From: Streptococcus vestibularis
GTDB lineage: Bacteria; Bacillota; Bacilli; Lactobacillales; Streptococcaceae
NCBI GenBank assembly: GCA_010604095.1
Contig: JAABLG010000005.1
Location: 124,001-188,000, forward strand
Reading direction: 5' to 3'
Length of the DNA stretch: 64,000 bases
Part shown: in pieces, positions 8,475-17,865 of the stretch
Position numbering within the stretch: the stretch's first letter is position 1
How the letters are laid out: the number at the start of each line of letters is the position of its first letter
The notes under the pieces: model-generated
Database searches by the model: none
What the model saw: the letters and a program-made list of their open reading frames with translations, nothing else
Told to the model about the DNA's origin: nothing
Translations under genes and position numbers: made by a program

Positions 8475-9848
8475 ATGGCATTTTCTAGTGAAGAAGAGCA
8501 GTTACAAAAGTTCCGTAATGACGAAACTGCTCAACACTATTTTGAAGTTTTGCGGACTTTGATTTCTAAAAAATCTATTTTTGCTCAAAATATTGGTCTC
8601 TATGATGTGGCTGCCTACCTTGGTGAAATCTTTTCAAGGATAGGTGCAGAGGTGACGATTGACGAGACCTATACGGCACCTTTTGTCTTGGCAAAATTTA
8701 AGAGTCCAAATCCAGATGCTAAGACCATTATCTTTTATCAGCATTATGATACTGTTCCTGCGGATAACGATCAGCCTTGGACGGATGAACCTTTTCGTTT
8801 GACTGTTCGAAAGGGTTACATGTATGGTCGTGGTGTTGATGATGATAAAGGGCATATCACAGCTCGTCTGACAGCCCTTCGTAAATATATTCGAGAGGTC
8901 GGTGACCTTCCTGTTAATATCACGTTTATGATGGAAGGCGCTGAGGAATCTGCCTCAACTGATCTTGAAAAGTATTTGGAAAAATACCGTGATGACCTTC
9001 TTCCGGCAGATCTTCTGGTTTGGGAACAAGGTAACCGCAATAGTAAAGGACAACTAGAAATCACAGGTGGCAACAAGGGGATTATTACCTTTGATTTGTC
9101 TGTCGAGAGTGCCGATGTTGATATTCATTCTAAATTTGGTGCTGTGATTGAATCTGCGTCATGGTATTTACTCAATGCTATCTCTAGTATGCGTGATGAT
9201 CAGGGACGGATTCTCATTGATGGTATCTACGATAAAGTGATTCAACCTAACGAACGCGAGATGGATCTCATTGAGACCTATGCTATTGAAAATGCAGACA
9301 GCCTTCGAAAAATTTACGGGCTAAAACTTCCAATTTTGGAAAGTGACCGTCGTGATTTCTTAAAGACTTATTACTTTGAACCAGCCCTTTCTATCGAAGG
9401 GATTTCGACAGGTTACCAGGGGCAGGGGGTTAAGACTATCTTACCAGCGCAAGCCAAAGCTAAAATGGAGATGCGTTTGGTTCCTGGTTTGACACCTGAG
9501 TATGTTTTGGAGCGTATCAAGGCCCATCTTAAAAAAGAAGGATTCGACCGTATTAAGGTAACCTTAACTCTTGGTGAAGAAAGTTATCGTAGCGATATGT
9601 CTGATCCGGCTATTGTCAATGTTATTGAGTTGGCAAAAGGCTTTTATGAGGAAGGTGTCGCTGTACTTCCAACGGCTGCCGGTACTGGACCTATGCATAT
9701 GATTTACGAGGCTTTGGGTGTTCCTATGGCAGCTTTTGGGATAGGAAATGCTAATAGCCGTGACCACGGTGGGGATGAAAATGTTAGCCTAGCAGACTAC
9801 TATACCCACATTGAACTAATTAAGGAGTTAATTGCAAGTTATGAGTAA
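8475..9848 (+). CDS. M20-family metallopeptidase (ArgE/DapE/CPG2 type)
   Basis: This is a zinc-dependent exopeptidase or deacylase of 457 residues. Visible motifs are [11 protein letters not shown] (first metal histidine and the conserved Asp), [10 protein letters not shown] (bridging Asp), EGAEESAST (catalytic Glu pair), and near the C-terminus TGPMHM and [10 protein letters not shown] (last metal histidine). A dimerisation domain lies between about residues 190 and 310. The ATG at 8475 follows AGGAG with 9 bases spacing, so the in-frame ATG at 8457 is rejected. Its place inside the methionine importer operon suggests it releases methionine from an imported peptide or N-acyl conjugate. That is inference. 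The 3' end overlaps metN by 8 bases. Confidence 0.88.
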   Translation: MAFSSEEEQLQKFRNDETAQHYFEVLRTLISKKSIFAQNIGLYDVAAYLGEIFSRIGAEVTIDETYTAPFVLAKFKSPNPDAKTIIFYQHYDTVPADNDQPWTDEPFRLTVRKGYMYGRGVDDDKGHITARLTALRKYIREVGDLPVNITFMMEGAEESASTDLEKYLEKYRDDLLPADLLVWEQGNRNSKGQLEITGGNKGIITFDLSVESADVDIHSKFGAVIESASWYLLNAISSMRDDQGRILIDGIYDKVIQPNEREMDLIETYAIENADSLRKIYGLKLPILESDRRDFLKTYYFEPALSIEGISTGYQGQGVKTILPAQAKAKMEMRLVPGLTPEYVLERIKAHLKKEGFDRIKVTLTLGEESYRSDMSDPAIVNVIELAKGFYEEGVAVLPTAAGTGPMHMIYEALGVPMAAFGIGNANSRDHGGDENVSLADYYTHIELIKELIASYE

Positions 9849-10908
9849 TGTCATTATTGATTTGAAAAATATTGATATCACCTTTACACAGAAACGCCGC
9901 ACTATCCAAGCGGTTAAAGATGTATCTATCCAGATTGAAAAAGGTGATATTTACGGAATTGTTGGTTATTCAGGGGCTGGGAAGTCTACCCTGGTGCGTG
10001 CTATTAATCTTTTGCAAGTGCCTACAGCTGGTCAAATCACTATCGGTAAGGATGTGACTTTTGCAGATGGTAAGGTCCAATTAACGACAAAAGAGTTGCG
10101 TCAAAAACGTCAAACAATTGGGATGATTTTCCAACACTTTAACTTAATGGCTCAGAAAACGGCTTATGAAAATGTTGCCTTTGCCCTCCGCCACTCTAAG
10201 TTAAGCAGTGAAGAAAAGGACAAAAAAGTTCGTGGCCTCTTGGAGTTGGTTGACTTGGCTGACCGTGCAGAAAACTATCCTGCACAGTTGTCAGGTGGAC
10301 AAAAACAACGTGTAGCGATTGCACGTGCCTTGGCCAACGATCCTGAAATCTTGATTTCAGATGAGTCTACATCAGCCCTTGACCCTAAAACGACTAAGCA
10401 AATTCTGTCACTTCTGCAAGATTTGAATAAGAAACTTGGTTTGACAGTGGTTATGATTACCCACGAAATGCAAATTGTTAAAGATATTTGTAACCGTGTG
10501 GCTGTCATGCAAAATGGTCAACTTTTGGAAGAAGGCAGTGTCCTTGATATTTTCTCAAATCCACAAGAAGATTTGACACAAGAATTTATTGAAACTGCAG
10601 CGGGAATTGAAGATGCTTTGACTAAGATTAATGCGCAACCTTTGGTTAAAAACTTGCCAAGTTCAGCTCTTCTTGTTCAACTTAAATACGCTGGTTCTTC
10701 CACAGATGAGCCACTCTTGACTGAAATCTTCAAAGATTACGGTGTTTCAAGTAATATCCTTTATGGGAATGTTGAAATTCTCGGTGATACACCTGTTGGT
10801 GAATTGGTCGTTGTTTTGGATGGCGATTCTGACAAGGTTATTGCAGCGCAAAAAGCGATTGAAAATGCAGGTGTTAACTTGCAGGTACTTAAGAAAGGAG
10901 CCCAATAA
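9841..10908 (+). CDS. metN: Methionine ABC transporter ATP-binding protein
   Basis: This is the ATPase of the MetQNP importer, 355 residues. Walker A is GYSGAGKST near residue 40, the Q-loop region is MIFQHFNLM, the signature is [10 protein letters not shown], Walker B is EILISDEST and the H-loop is MITHEMQ. A C-terminal NIL/ACT-like domain from about residue 265 is the site where methionine inhibits transport in the family (trans-inhibition). The start at 9841 lies inside the end of the peptidase gene. The stop overlaps the metP start by one base, so all three are probably translated as a coupled set. Confidence 0.95.
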   Translation: MSNVIIDLKNIDITFTQKRRTIQAVKDVSIQIEKGDIYGIVGYSGAGKSTLVRAINLLQVPTAGQITIGKDVTFADGKVQLTTKELRQKRQTIGMIFQHFNLMAQKTAYENVAFALRHSKLSSEEKDKKVRGLLELVDLADRAENYPAQLSGGQKQRVAIARALANDPEILISDESTSALDPKTTKQILSLLQDLNKKLGLTVVMITHEMQIVKDICNRVAVMQNGQLLEEGSVLDIFSNPQEDLTQEFIETAAGIEDALTKINAQPLVKNLPSSALLVQLKYAGSSTDEPLLTEIFKDYGVSSNILYGNVEILGDTPVGELVVVLDGDSDKVIAAQKAIENAGVNLQVLKKGAQ

Positions 10909-11600
10909 TGGCAGATTGGATTCAACAAAACTTTCCAGATATTTATCGTATCGGTATGCAAGGGGTTAACTCTTGGCCAGATGCCATTTACGCAACTCTC
11001 TATATGACCGTGATTTCCTTCATCATTGGGGGACTTCTTGGTCTGGTCATGGGACTCTTCTTGGTATTGACAGGACCTCGTGGGGTTATTGAAAATAAAT
11101 TTGTTTTCCAAATCCTAGATAAGGTGACCTCTATCTTTCGTGCCATTCCTTTCATCATCCTCCTAGCGATTTTGAAAGGCTTTACTTACTTCATCGTAGG
11201 GACTAACCTTGGGATGACAGCGGCCTTGGTTCCATTGTCAGCTGCAACCTTCCCATTCTTTGCCCGTCAAGTACAGGTGGTACTTGCAGACTTAGACCGT
11301 GGGGTAATTGAAGCAGCGCAAGCTAGTGGTGCGACTCTTTGGGATACGATTAAGGTTTACCTTGGTGAAGGTCTACCTGAGTTGGTTCGTGTATCAACCG
11401 TGACCCTGATTTCACTCGTGGGTGAAACTGCTATGGCCGGTGCCATCGGTGCAGGTGGTCTTGGTTACATTGCCATCTACTATGGATACAACCGTTCAAA
11501 TACTTCCGTCACTATCTTGGCAACCTTGTTGATCCTGATTTTGATTTTCCTTATCCAATTTGTCGGTGACTTCTTAACTCGTAAATTGAGTCATAAATAA
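10908..11600 (+). CDS. metP: Methionine ABC transporter permease
   Basis: This is the membrane permease of the methionine importer, 230 residues with five or six hydrophobic segments. The coupling-helix region, which includes EAAQASGATLWDTIKVYLGEGLPE near residues 135-160, matches the MetI/MetP family. The start overlaps the metN stop (TAATG) and a ribosome site AAAGGAG lies within metN. A terminator follows directly. Confidence 0.94.
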   Translation: MADWIQQNFPDIYRIGMQGVNSWPDAIYATLYMTVISFIIGGLLGLVMGLFLVLTGPRGVIENKFVFQILDKVTSIFRAIPFIILLAILKGFTYFIVGTNLGMTAALVPLSAATFPFFARQVQVVLADLDRGVIEAAQASGATLWDTIKVYLGEGLPELVRVSTVTLISLVGETAMAGAIGAGGLGYIAIYYGYNRSNTSVTILATLLILILIFLIQFVGDFLTRKLSHK

Positions 11601-11606
11601 GAGTGG

Positions 11607-11633
11607 AAAGCCTGCTTTCAACAGGCTTTTTTC
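11607..11633 (+). terminator. Terminator of the metQNP operon
   Basis: AAGCCTG (11608-11614) pairs with CAGGCTT (11622-11628), followed by TTTTTC. It lies just after metP. Confidence 0.85.
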
Positions 11634-11723
11634 ATGTCTTGACGATTTGAGAAATATATCATAATATGGAAGTCAATGAATGTTTTGTGGTTTCGTTAAC
11701 CACATAAAAGGAGTTAATGAGTT

Positions 11724-12932
11724 ATGCAACGTTTTATTTCAACGTGGAATAGAACCAGCTTGATAAAGCGTATTGCCATTGGTGTGGTAATCGGTGCTTT
11801 GCTTGGTTTGCTTATTCCTAAGATAACAGTTATTGGTCTCTTGGGAGATATGTTTGTTGGTGGTTTGAAGGCTATTGCACCCCTCTTGGTTTTTGCCTTG
11901 GTGGCCAATGCCCTTTCCCAAACACGTGAGGGCCAACAAAGCAACATGAAGACGGTAATTGTTCTCTACCTATTTGGGACCTTTGCTGCAGCTTTGACAG
12001 CTGTGATTTCCCACTATATTTTTCCAATTTCATTGAAATTGGGAGCAGCCGCAGCTACCAAAGCAAGTGCACCTCAGGGGGTTGGTGAGGTGTTTAAGGA
12101 TTTATTGCTTAAGATGGTGGATAATCCTATTAATGCCTTGGCTCAAGCCAACTATATTGGGGTTTTGGTCTGGGCTGTTGTCTTTGGTTTTGCTATGCGA
12201 ACAGCCAGTCAACACACTAAAGAATTGCTTAATACCTTAGCTGAGGTGACCTCTCAAATCGTGCGTTGGATCATTAACCTAGCACCATTTGGTATTCTTG
12301 GTCTTGTCTTTAATACGATTTCTGAAAATGGTATTGGTGTCTTGGCAGATTATGGAGTTCTTATCCTTGTTCTGGTTGGTACTATGGCCTTTGTTGCCTT
12401 GGTGGTCAATCCAGCCATTGCCTTTGTGATGATGGGCAAGAATCCTTTCCCATTGGTTTTCCGTTGTCTGAAAGATTCTGGGATTACTGCCTTCTTTACC
12501 CGCTCATCAGCTGCCAATATCCCCGTCAACCTTCAATTGTGTGAAAACCTTGGTTTGAATCCTGATACTTATTCAGTTTCTATCCCTCTGGGCTCAACAA
12601 TTAACATGGCAGGGGCAGCCGTGACAATTAATGTTTTGACACTGGCTGCAGTGACTACTTTGGGAATTGAGGTTGACTTTGCGACAGCCCTTATTCTTAG
12701 TGTAGTTTCAGCTATTTCTGCCTGCGGTGCCTCAGGTATTGCAGGAGGTTCCCTTCTCTTGGTACCTGTAGCATGTAGCCTCTTTGGTATCTCAAATGAT
12801 TTGGCCATGCAGGTTGTCGGTGTCGGCTTTATTGTCGGTGTCATCCAAGACTCATGTGAAACGGCCCTCAACTCGTCAACAGATGTTCTCTTTACAGCAG
12901 TAGCAGAAAAAAGCCGTTGGAATAAGGCTTAG
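11724..12932 (+). CDS. sstT: Serine/threonine:sodium symporter
   Basis: SstT is a member of the DAACS (glutamate transporter-like) family that imports serine and threonine with sodium. It has 402 residues and about eight membrane spans plus two re-entrant loops. The [17 protein letters not shown] segment near residue 260, the [14 protein letters not shown] segment and the [14 protein letters not shown] segment are characteristic. The ATG at 11724 follows AAAAGGAG. A promoter-like TTGACG at 11639-11644 precedes it. A TGTGGTT/AACCACA hairpin (11676-11694) sits just before the ribosome site and could affect initiation. Confidence 0.94.
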   Translation: MQRFISTWNRTSLIKRIAIGVVIGALLGLLIPKITVIGLLGDMFVGGLKAIAPLLVFALVANALSQTREGQQSNMKTVIVLYLFGTFAAALTAVISHYIFPISLKLGAAAATKASAPQGVGEVFKDLLLKMVDNPINALAQANYIGVLVWAVVFGFAMRTASQHTKELLNTLAEVTSQIVRWIINLAPFGILGLVFNTISENGIGVLADYGVLILVLVGTMAFVALVVNPAIAFVMMGKNPFPLVFRCLKDSGITAFFTRSSAANIPVNLQLCENLGLNPDTYSVSIPLGSTINMAGAAVTINVLTLAAVTTLGIEVDFATALILSVVSAISACGASGIAGGSLLLVPVACSLFGISNDLAMQVVGVGFIVGVIQDSCETALNSSTDVLFTAVAEKSRWNKA

Positions 12933-12938
12933 ATAATA

Positions 12939-12969
12939 AGAAAGGTCAGCCTCTGGGGCTGACCTTTCT
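12939..12969 (+). terminator. Terminator after sstT
   Basis: A perfect 13-bp stem (12939-12951 with 12957-12969, GGTCAGCC core) has a 5-base loop. The T run is inside the 3' arm and only weakly extended. Confidence 0.75.
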
Positions 12970-13085
12970 GAGGTTATGTAGTCAACATAGGCAAAGACTA
13001 TAGCTAGCTCAAGGATTTGTCATCTTTAAAATACCCATAAAATGTGGTAAAATAAACGTCTCTAATAGAAAAGGGTGAGATATTT

Positions 13086-13934
13086 ATGACTAATAATCTA
13101 TTAGTACTTCAATCGGATTTTGGTTTGGTTGATGGTGCTGTTTCGGCCATGATTGGTGTGGCTTTACAAGAAGAGCCAAGCCTAGGAGTGCACAACTTAA
13201 CCCATGACATCACTCCCTATAACACATTTGAAGCTTCCTACCGTCTCTTTCAAACCGTTGAATACTGGCCAAAAGGGACAACTTTTGTATCCGTAGTTGA
13301 CCCTGGTGTCGGATCGTCACGAAAAAGTGTGGTTGCTCTGACTAAGACTGGGCAATATATCGTTACTCCCGACAATGGCACACTTTCTTATATTAAAAAG
13401 AATGTTGGTATCGTGGCTGTTCGAGAAATTTCAGAGGTTGAGAACCGCCGTAGTAATACCGAGCTATCTTATACCTTCCACGGACGTGATGTTTATGCTT
13501 ATACAGGTGCCAGATTAGCCTCTGGTCATATCAGTTTTGAAGATGTTGGACCCGAGTTACCTGTGGAGAAAATTCTAGAACTTCCAGTGGTTGAAACCAT
13601 CATAGAAGATCATTTGGTTCGTGGTGCGATTGACATTCTAGACGTCCGTTTCGGATCGCTTTGGACCTCAATCACACGTGATGACTTTTACGCTTTGGAA
13701 CCAAACTTTGGTGATCGTTTCGAAGTGACCATCTTTAACAATGATATGTTGGTCTACCAAAACCAAGTTACCTATGGAAAATCTTTTGCGGATGTTCGTA
13801 TTGGTCAACCAATTATTTATATCAACTCCCTCTATCGTGTGGGACTAGCCATTAACCAAGGGTCTTTTGCCAAGGCCTATAATGTCGGTGTAGGATCTAA
13901 CTGGCACATTGAAATTAAACGTTTAGGAGATTAA
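13086..13934 (+). CDS. SAM hydroxide adenosyltransferase (DUF62, S-adenosylmethionine hydrolase)
   Basis: Members of this family split S-adenosylmethionine with water-derived hydroxide to adenosine and L-methionine. They are related to bacterial fluorinase. The 282 residues show the family blocks LQSDFGLVDGAVSAMIGV, VVDPGVGSSRK, TPDNGTLSYI and TFHGRDVYAYTGARLASG, including the conserved Asp-His-Arg type site residues. The TGG-TAAAAT extended -10 at about 13045-13053 is a plausible promoter. The gene starts an apparent four-gene unit with an ECF transporter, 9 bases from the next gene. The physiological role in streptococci is unclear. Confidence 0.85.
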   Translation: MTNNLLVLQSDFGLVDGAVSAMIGVALQEEPSLGVHNLTHDITPYNTFEASYRLFQTVEYWPKGTTFVSVVDPGVGSSRKSVVALTKTGQYIVTPDNGTLSYIKKNVGIVAVREISEVENRRSNTELSYTFHGRDVYAYTGARLASGHISFEDVGPELPVEKILELPVVETIIEDHLVRGAIDILDVRFGSLWTSITRDDFYALEPNFGDRFEVTIFNNDMLVYQNQVTYGKSFADVRIGQPIIYINSLYRVGLAINQGSFAKAYNVGVGSNWHIEIKRLGD

Positions 13935-13943
13935 AGTAAAATT

Positions 13944-14489
13944 ATGAAAAATAATTCAATTCGTACAGTAGTTGCGACAGGTATTGGTGCAGCACTCTTT
14001 ATCATCATCGGTATGTTTGTTAACATTCCTATTTTTGGGAATACTAGCATCCAACTGCAATATGCAGTTCAGGCTCTGTTTTCAGTAATATTTGGCCCCA
14101 TCACAGGTTTCTTCATGGGCCTCATTGGTCATGCGCTTAAGGATGGTATCCAATACGGAAGTATTTCATGGGCTTGGGTTCTTGCTAGTGGTGTTATAGG
14201 TCTTGTCATTGGTCTATTTCGTAAAAAATACGATGCAACAAAAGGGGTTCTGACATTTGGAAATATGATTTGGTTTAACCTCATCCAACTCTTATCTCTT
14301 ATTATTGCGTATGGTGTTGTGACACCAATCGGTGATAAAATCCAATTTGCGCAAGAATGGTCTTACCTCTATGCTCAAGGTTTTGTTGCTGGATTGGCAA
14401 ACTTTATTACAATTGCAGTTGGAGGAACGGCTCTACTTGCAATTTACGCCCACTCACGTACACAATCAGGTAGTCTTACTAAAGACTAG
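13944..14489 (+). CDS. UPF0397 family ECF transporter substrate-specific (S) component
   Basis: This is a small integral membrane protein of 181 residues with about five hydrophobic segments. It resembles vitamin-type S components. The opening [18 protein letters not shown] is typical of UPF0397 proteins, and the alanine-rich first helix is where S components dock on the T subunit. It sits 9 bases after the SAM hydrolase gene and ahead of ATPase and T genes, so it belongs to a dedicated, group-I-like ECF importer. The ligand is not known. Co-location with a SAM-cleaving enzyme suggests a SAM-, methionine- or purine-related compound, as inference only. Confidence 0.83.
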   Translation: MKNNSIRTVVATGIGAALFIIIGMFVNIPIFGNTSIQLQYAVQALFSVIFGPITGFFMGLIGHALKDGIQYGSISWAWVLASGVIGLVIGLFRKKYDATKGVLTFGNMIWFNLIQLLSLIIAYGVVTPIGDKIQFAQEWSYLYAQGFVAGLANFITIAVGGTALLAIYAHSRTQSGSLTKD

Positions 14490-14510
14490 AAATAATTTAT
14501 AGCAGAGTGT

Positions 14511-14550
14511 GGCTTGTCAAGATTTTTTTGATAAGCCCTCTCTTTTTTAG
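14511..14550 (+). terminator. Terminator-like hairpin between S component and ATPase genes
   Basis: GGCTTGTC (14511-14518) pairs with GATAAGCC (14530-14537) and is followed by CTCTCTTTTTTAG. It is 8 bases before the ATPase start and also overlaps the region where a ribosome site would be expected, so it may lower expression of the downstream genes. Confidence 0.6.
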
Positions 14551-14557
14551 TAGAAAC

Positions 14558-16243
14558 ATGGATAAATACATTAGTTTTAATCAGTTTACATTTCAATATG
14601 ATGCGCAAGCGGAAGCTACAATCAAGAATATCAGTTTTGATATTGCTAAGGGTGAGAAAGTACTTATCTTAGGCCCGTCTGGTAGTGGAAAATCAACCCT
14701 GGCCCAGTGTCTTAATGGTATCATTCCTAACATTAACAAAGGTCAAGCGCAGGGGCAGGTGACTATAGGCGGCCAAGACATTTTCAATCAATCAATCTAT
14801 GATAGGTCTCAATTGGTATCTACGGTGTTACAGGATCCAGATGGTCAGTTTATTGGATTGACGGTAGCTGAAGATTTGGCCTTTTCCTTGGAAAATGATT
14901 GTGTCAATCAAGGTGAGATGAAAGATAAGGTGGCTCTCTGGGCCGAACGTTTGAATTTGAGTTCTCTCTTGGGTCATCGTCCTCAAGATTTATCAGGTGG
15001 ACAAAAACAACGGGTCAGTCTAGCTGGGGTCTTGATTGATGAGAGTCCGATCCTCTTATTTGATGAGCCGTTGGCAAATTTGGATCCTAAATCGGGCCAA
15101 GAAACGATTGCCCTTATTGATAAAATTCACAAGGAAGTAGGGGCCACGACGATTATTATTGAGCACCGTCTGGAGGATGTTCTTTATCGTCCTGTTGACC
15201 GTGTTTTATTGGTCAATGATGGGAAACTCCTCTTTAACGGTAGCCCAGATGAGCTTTTATCAACTACTCTCTTGTTGGATAATGGTATTCGTGAACCCCT
15301 CTATGTGACGGTTTTACGTCAGTTGGGATTTAACACCAAAAGTGCAGAGCAGCTCAGCCAACTAGAAACTTTGGACCTGTCTGGTTTAAGCTTGCCAGAC
15401 AGAACGAGAAAGGTTCCATCTGAAAGTCAAACAACTCCTATTTTAGAGGTTGGGAAACTTAAAGTTGGCTACGGAGATAACCTACCTATAATTGAGAACA
15501 TGTCCTTTAGTCTGAAAAAGGGTGAGCGTCTAGCAATTGTTGGTAAAAACGGAGCTGGTAAGTCAACGCTTGCCAAGGCTTTATGTGGCTTTGTCCCTAG
15601 TCACGGCAGGCTAATTTATAAAGGTCAGGATATTAGCCAGGATAGCATCGCTGAGCGTTCAGAACATATCGGGTTTGTTTTACAAAATCCTAACCAGATG
15701 ATTAGTCAAGCTATGATTTTTGATGAAGTAGCTTTAGGTTTACGTTTGAGAGGTGTTGACGAGTCAGAAGTTGAAGAGCGTGTTTATGAGGTTTTGAAGA
15801 CCTGTGGCCTCTATAGTTTTCGTAAATGGCCCATTTCTGCCCTATCATTTGGTCAGAAAAAGCGTGTGACTATAGCTTCTATCTTGGTTTTGAAACCTGA
15901 AATCATTATCTTAGATGAGCCAACGGCTGGTCAAGATTACCAAACGTATACGGATATCATGACTTTCCTTGACAGTCTTCAGCAGCAAGGCCATACGATT
16001 GTAATGATTACCCACGACATGCAACTTATGTTGGAATACAGTGATCGTTGTTTGGTTGTCGTTGATGGTGCGATTATTGCAGATGATAATCCTGTCGCCA
16101 TCCTCAATCAGCACGACCTGTTGAAGGCAGCTAATCTGAAACAGACATCACTCTATACCTTGGGTCAGAAATTGTCCTGTGATCCAGTAGACGTGACAGA
16201 GTATTATATTGATAAAATTAACAAAGGAGGCCCTTATGTCTAA
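14558..16243 (+). CDS. ECF transporter double ATPase (two CbiO-type domains fused)
   Basis: The 561-residue protein has two ABC ATPase domains in one chain and energises the ECF importer. Domain 1 has Walker [10 protein letters not shown], signature [10 protein letters not shown] and Walker [12 protein letters not shown]. Domain 2 starts near residue 300 with Walker [10 protein letters not shown], a modified signature [11 protein letters not shown] and Walker [13 protein letters not shown]. The change of LSGGQ to LSFGQ in domain 2 suggests two unequal ATP sites. The start ATG at 14558 (MDKYISF) fits family alignments, but its ribosome site is weak. An earlier in-frame GTG at 14507 would lie within the hairpin. 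The stop overlaps the next gene by 8 bases. Confidence 0.88.
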   Translation: MDKYISFNQFTFQYDAQAEATIKNISFDIAKGEKVLILGPSGSGKSTLAQCLNGIIPNINKGQAQGQVTIGGQDIFNQSIYDRSQLVSTVLQDPDGQFIGLTVAEDLAFSLENDCVNQGEMKDKVALWAERLNLSSLLGHRPQDLSGGQKQRVSLAGVLIDESPILLFDEPLANLDPKSGQETIALIDKIHKEVGATTIIIEHRLEDVLYRPVDRVLLVNDGKLLFNGSPDELLSTTLLLDNGIREPLYVTVLRQLGFNTKSAEQLSQLETLDLSGLSLPDRTRKVPSESQTTPILEVGKLKVGYGDNLPIIENMSFSLKKGERLAIVGKNGAGKSTLAKALCGFVPSHGRLIYKGQDISQDSIAERSEHIGFVLQNPNQMISQAMIFDEVALGLRLRGVDESEVEERVYEVLKTCGLYSFRKWPISALSFGQKKRVTIASILVLKPEIIILDEPTAGQDYQTYTDIMTFLDSLQQQGHTIVMITHDMQLMLEYSDRCLVVVDGAIIADDNPVAILNQHDLLKAANLKQTSLYTLGQKLSCDPVDVTEYYIDKINKGGPYV

Positions 16244-17066
16244 TCGTTTAATTGGTTATCAATCAGGTCAAGGTTTCCTTTATGGATTATCTGGTGCAAG
16301 TAAAATGATTTTCTTCATTTTAGTATCAGTTGCTTGTATGGCAACTTACGATCCTAGATTTATATTAGTAATAGGTTTTCTATCTATTTATCTTTTCAAG
16401 CGAGCTAATATTCGATGGAAAGATGTTTCATTTGTTGTTGAAATCATTGGAGCCGTTGCCCTCTTTAACTTAGTCATGGTTTATCTTTTCGATCCTAGCT
16501 ATGGTGAGGAGATTTATGGTACTAAGACCGTATTGGTTGAAGGATGGGGCCGCTTTTATTTAACCAGTCAGGAGATTTTCTATCTTGCTAATCTCTTGCT
16601 TAAGTATTTTTCAACGGTTCCTCTTGCCATTCTCTTTCTGATGACTACCCATCCGAGTCAGTTTGCAGCTAGTCTTAATCAGATTGGATTGCCTTATAAA
16701 TTTGCCTACTCCGTTAGTTTGACATTGCGTTATATTCCAGATGTTCAAGAAGAATTCTTTACGATTCGCAAGGCCCAGGAAGCGCGTGGCTTAGATTTGT
16801 CGAAGAAGGCAGGTCTGGTTAAGCGCATTCGTGGGAATCTACAAATTGTTCTTCCATTAATTTTTTCTTCGTTAGAGCGTATTGATACCATATCGACAGC
16901 TATGGAATTACGCCGCTTTGGTCGCTATAAAAAACGTACCTGGTATGTTCATAAATCTTTGACTAAGCAAGATTATCTTGTAATCTTATTAGCGTTTCTG
17001 CTGTTAGGGATTAGTCTAGGATTGATTTTCCTGAATCAGGGTCGATTTTACAATCCTTGGTTATGA
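16236..17066 (+). CDS. ECF transporter transmembrane (T) component, CbiQ family
   Basis: This is the T subunit linking the double ATPase to the UPF0397 S component. The 276 residues have five or six hydrophobic segments. The coupling motifs with Ala-Arg-Gly are [11 protein letters not shown] near residue 185 and [12 protein letters not shown] near residue 225. The ATG at 16236 follows AAAGGAGG inside the ATPase gene; the in-frame upstream start at 16209 is rejected. The operon ends at a bidirectional terminator. Confidence 0.88.
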   Translation: MSNRLIGYQSGQGFLYGLSGASKMIFFILVSVACMATYDPRFILVIGFLSIYLFKRANIRWKDVSFVVEIIGAVALFNLVMVYLFDPSYGEEIYGTKTVLVEGWGRFYLTSQEIFYLANLLLKYFSTVPLAILFLMTTHPSQFAASLNQIGLPYKFAYSVSLTLRYIPDVQEEFFTIRKAQEARGLDLSKKAGLVKRIRGNLQIVLPLIFSSLERIDTISTAMELRRFGRYKKRTWYVHKSLTKQDYLVILLAFLLLGISLGLIFLNQGRFYNPWL

Positions 17067-17102
17067 TATTAGGGTTAAAGATTGTATGGATTTTTGCAAC
17101 AA

Positions 17103-17151
17103 TAAAAAACGTTCTAGTCCTGTTCATTGTGAACAAGATTAGAACGTTTTT
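17103..17151. terminator. Bidirectional terminator between convergent ECF and ktr operons
   Basis: A long stem AAAAACGTTCTA pairs with TAGAACGTTTTT, with an inner GTTC/GAAC stem. A-rich and T-rich flanks serve both strands. Confidence 0.85.
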
Positions 17152-17154
17152 CTG

Positions 17155-17826
17155 TTATTTCAAATACCCCAAATAGTCAAATTTTTCTAGTGTTCGATTG
17201 TCAGCAACGACTAGGATAGTTCCTTCATTAGGCAGCTGTTTCGTAGGGTCAAAATGAGTGTTTAGTTTTCCATTTTCATCGTTTCTAAAACCAATGACAT
17301 TGACGTTGTAAGTTTTTCGGAGATTCAAGGTGTGCAAAGATTTTCCTGCCCATTCATGAGGAATCCTAAGCTCGATTAAAGCCACGTCATCCTCTAGATG
17401 AAAGACATTTGAAATGTTATAGCGGAGTATGTTGGAAGCCAGTTCTTTTGCCGTACTGCGTTCGGGTGTAATGACGAGGTTGGCTCCCATACCATAGAGA
17501 ACCTCTTCGTAATTGATGCTTTTAGCTTTAGCAATGATACGTTTAATCCCTAGCTTCTTACAGTGCAAAAGAGCCAATGCTGAAGACTCCAGATGCTCCC
17601 CTGTAGCAATAATAACGGTATCACAGCTCTCAATACTAGTTGAGCGAAGAAAATCAATGTCAGTAATATCCCCCACAGCAGCCTTAGTTACCCGATCTGC
17701 TAGAGAATCAATGGTTTTAGGATTGTTATCTAAGGCAATGACATCTTGGCCAAAAGTGGAAAGTTCGGTTGCGATGGTTTGTCCAAAAATCCCCAAACCG
17801 AGGACGCCAATAATTTGTGTTTTCAT
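17155..17826 (-). CDS. ktrA: Potassium uptake regulatory subunit KtrA (RCK domain)
   Basis: KtrA is a cytoplasmic ring-forming protein that gates the KtrB channel in response to nucleotides. The N-terminal RCK_N Rossmann fold has GVLGLGIFGQTIA near residues 8-20 and the acidic end of strand 2, VIALDNNPK. The C-terminal half is an RCK_C (TrkA-C) domain with LRIPHEWAGKSL. At 223 residues it is a complete KtrA. It follows ktrB on the same strand after 39 bases and ends at the shared terminator. Confidence 0.92.
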   Translation of the reverse strand: MKTQIIGVLGLGIFGQTIATELSTFGQDVIALDNNPKTIDSLADRVTKAAVGDITDIDFLRSTSIESCDTVIIATGEHLESSALALLHCKKLGIKRIIAKAKSINYEEVLYGMGANLVITPERSTAKELASNILRYNISNVFHLEDDVALIELRIPHEWAGKSLHTLNLRKTYNVNVIGFRNDENGKLNTHFDPTKQLPNEGTILVVADNRTLEKFDYLGYLK

Positions 17827-17865
17827 GTAGAATCCTTTCAGAATTTTGTTAATGAATTGGTTGCT

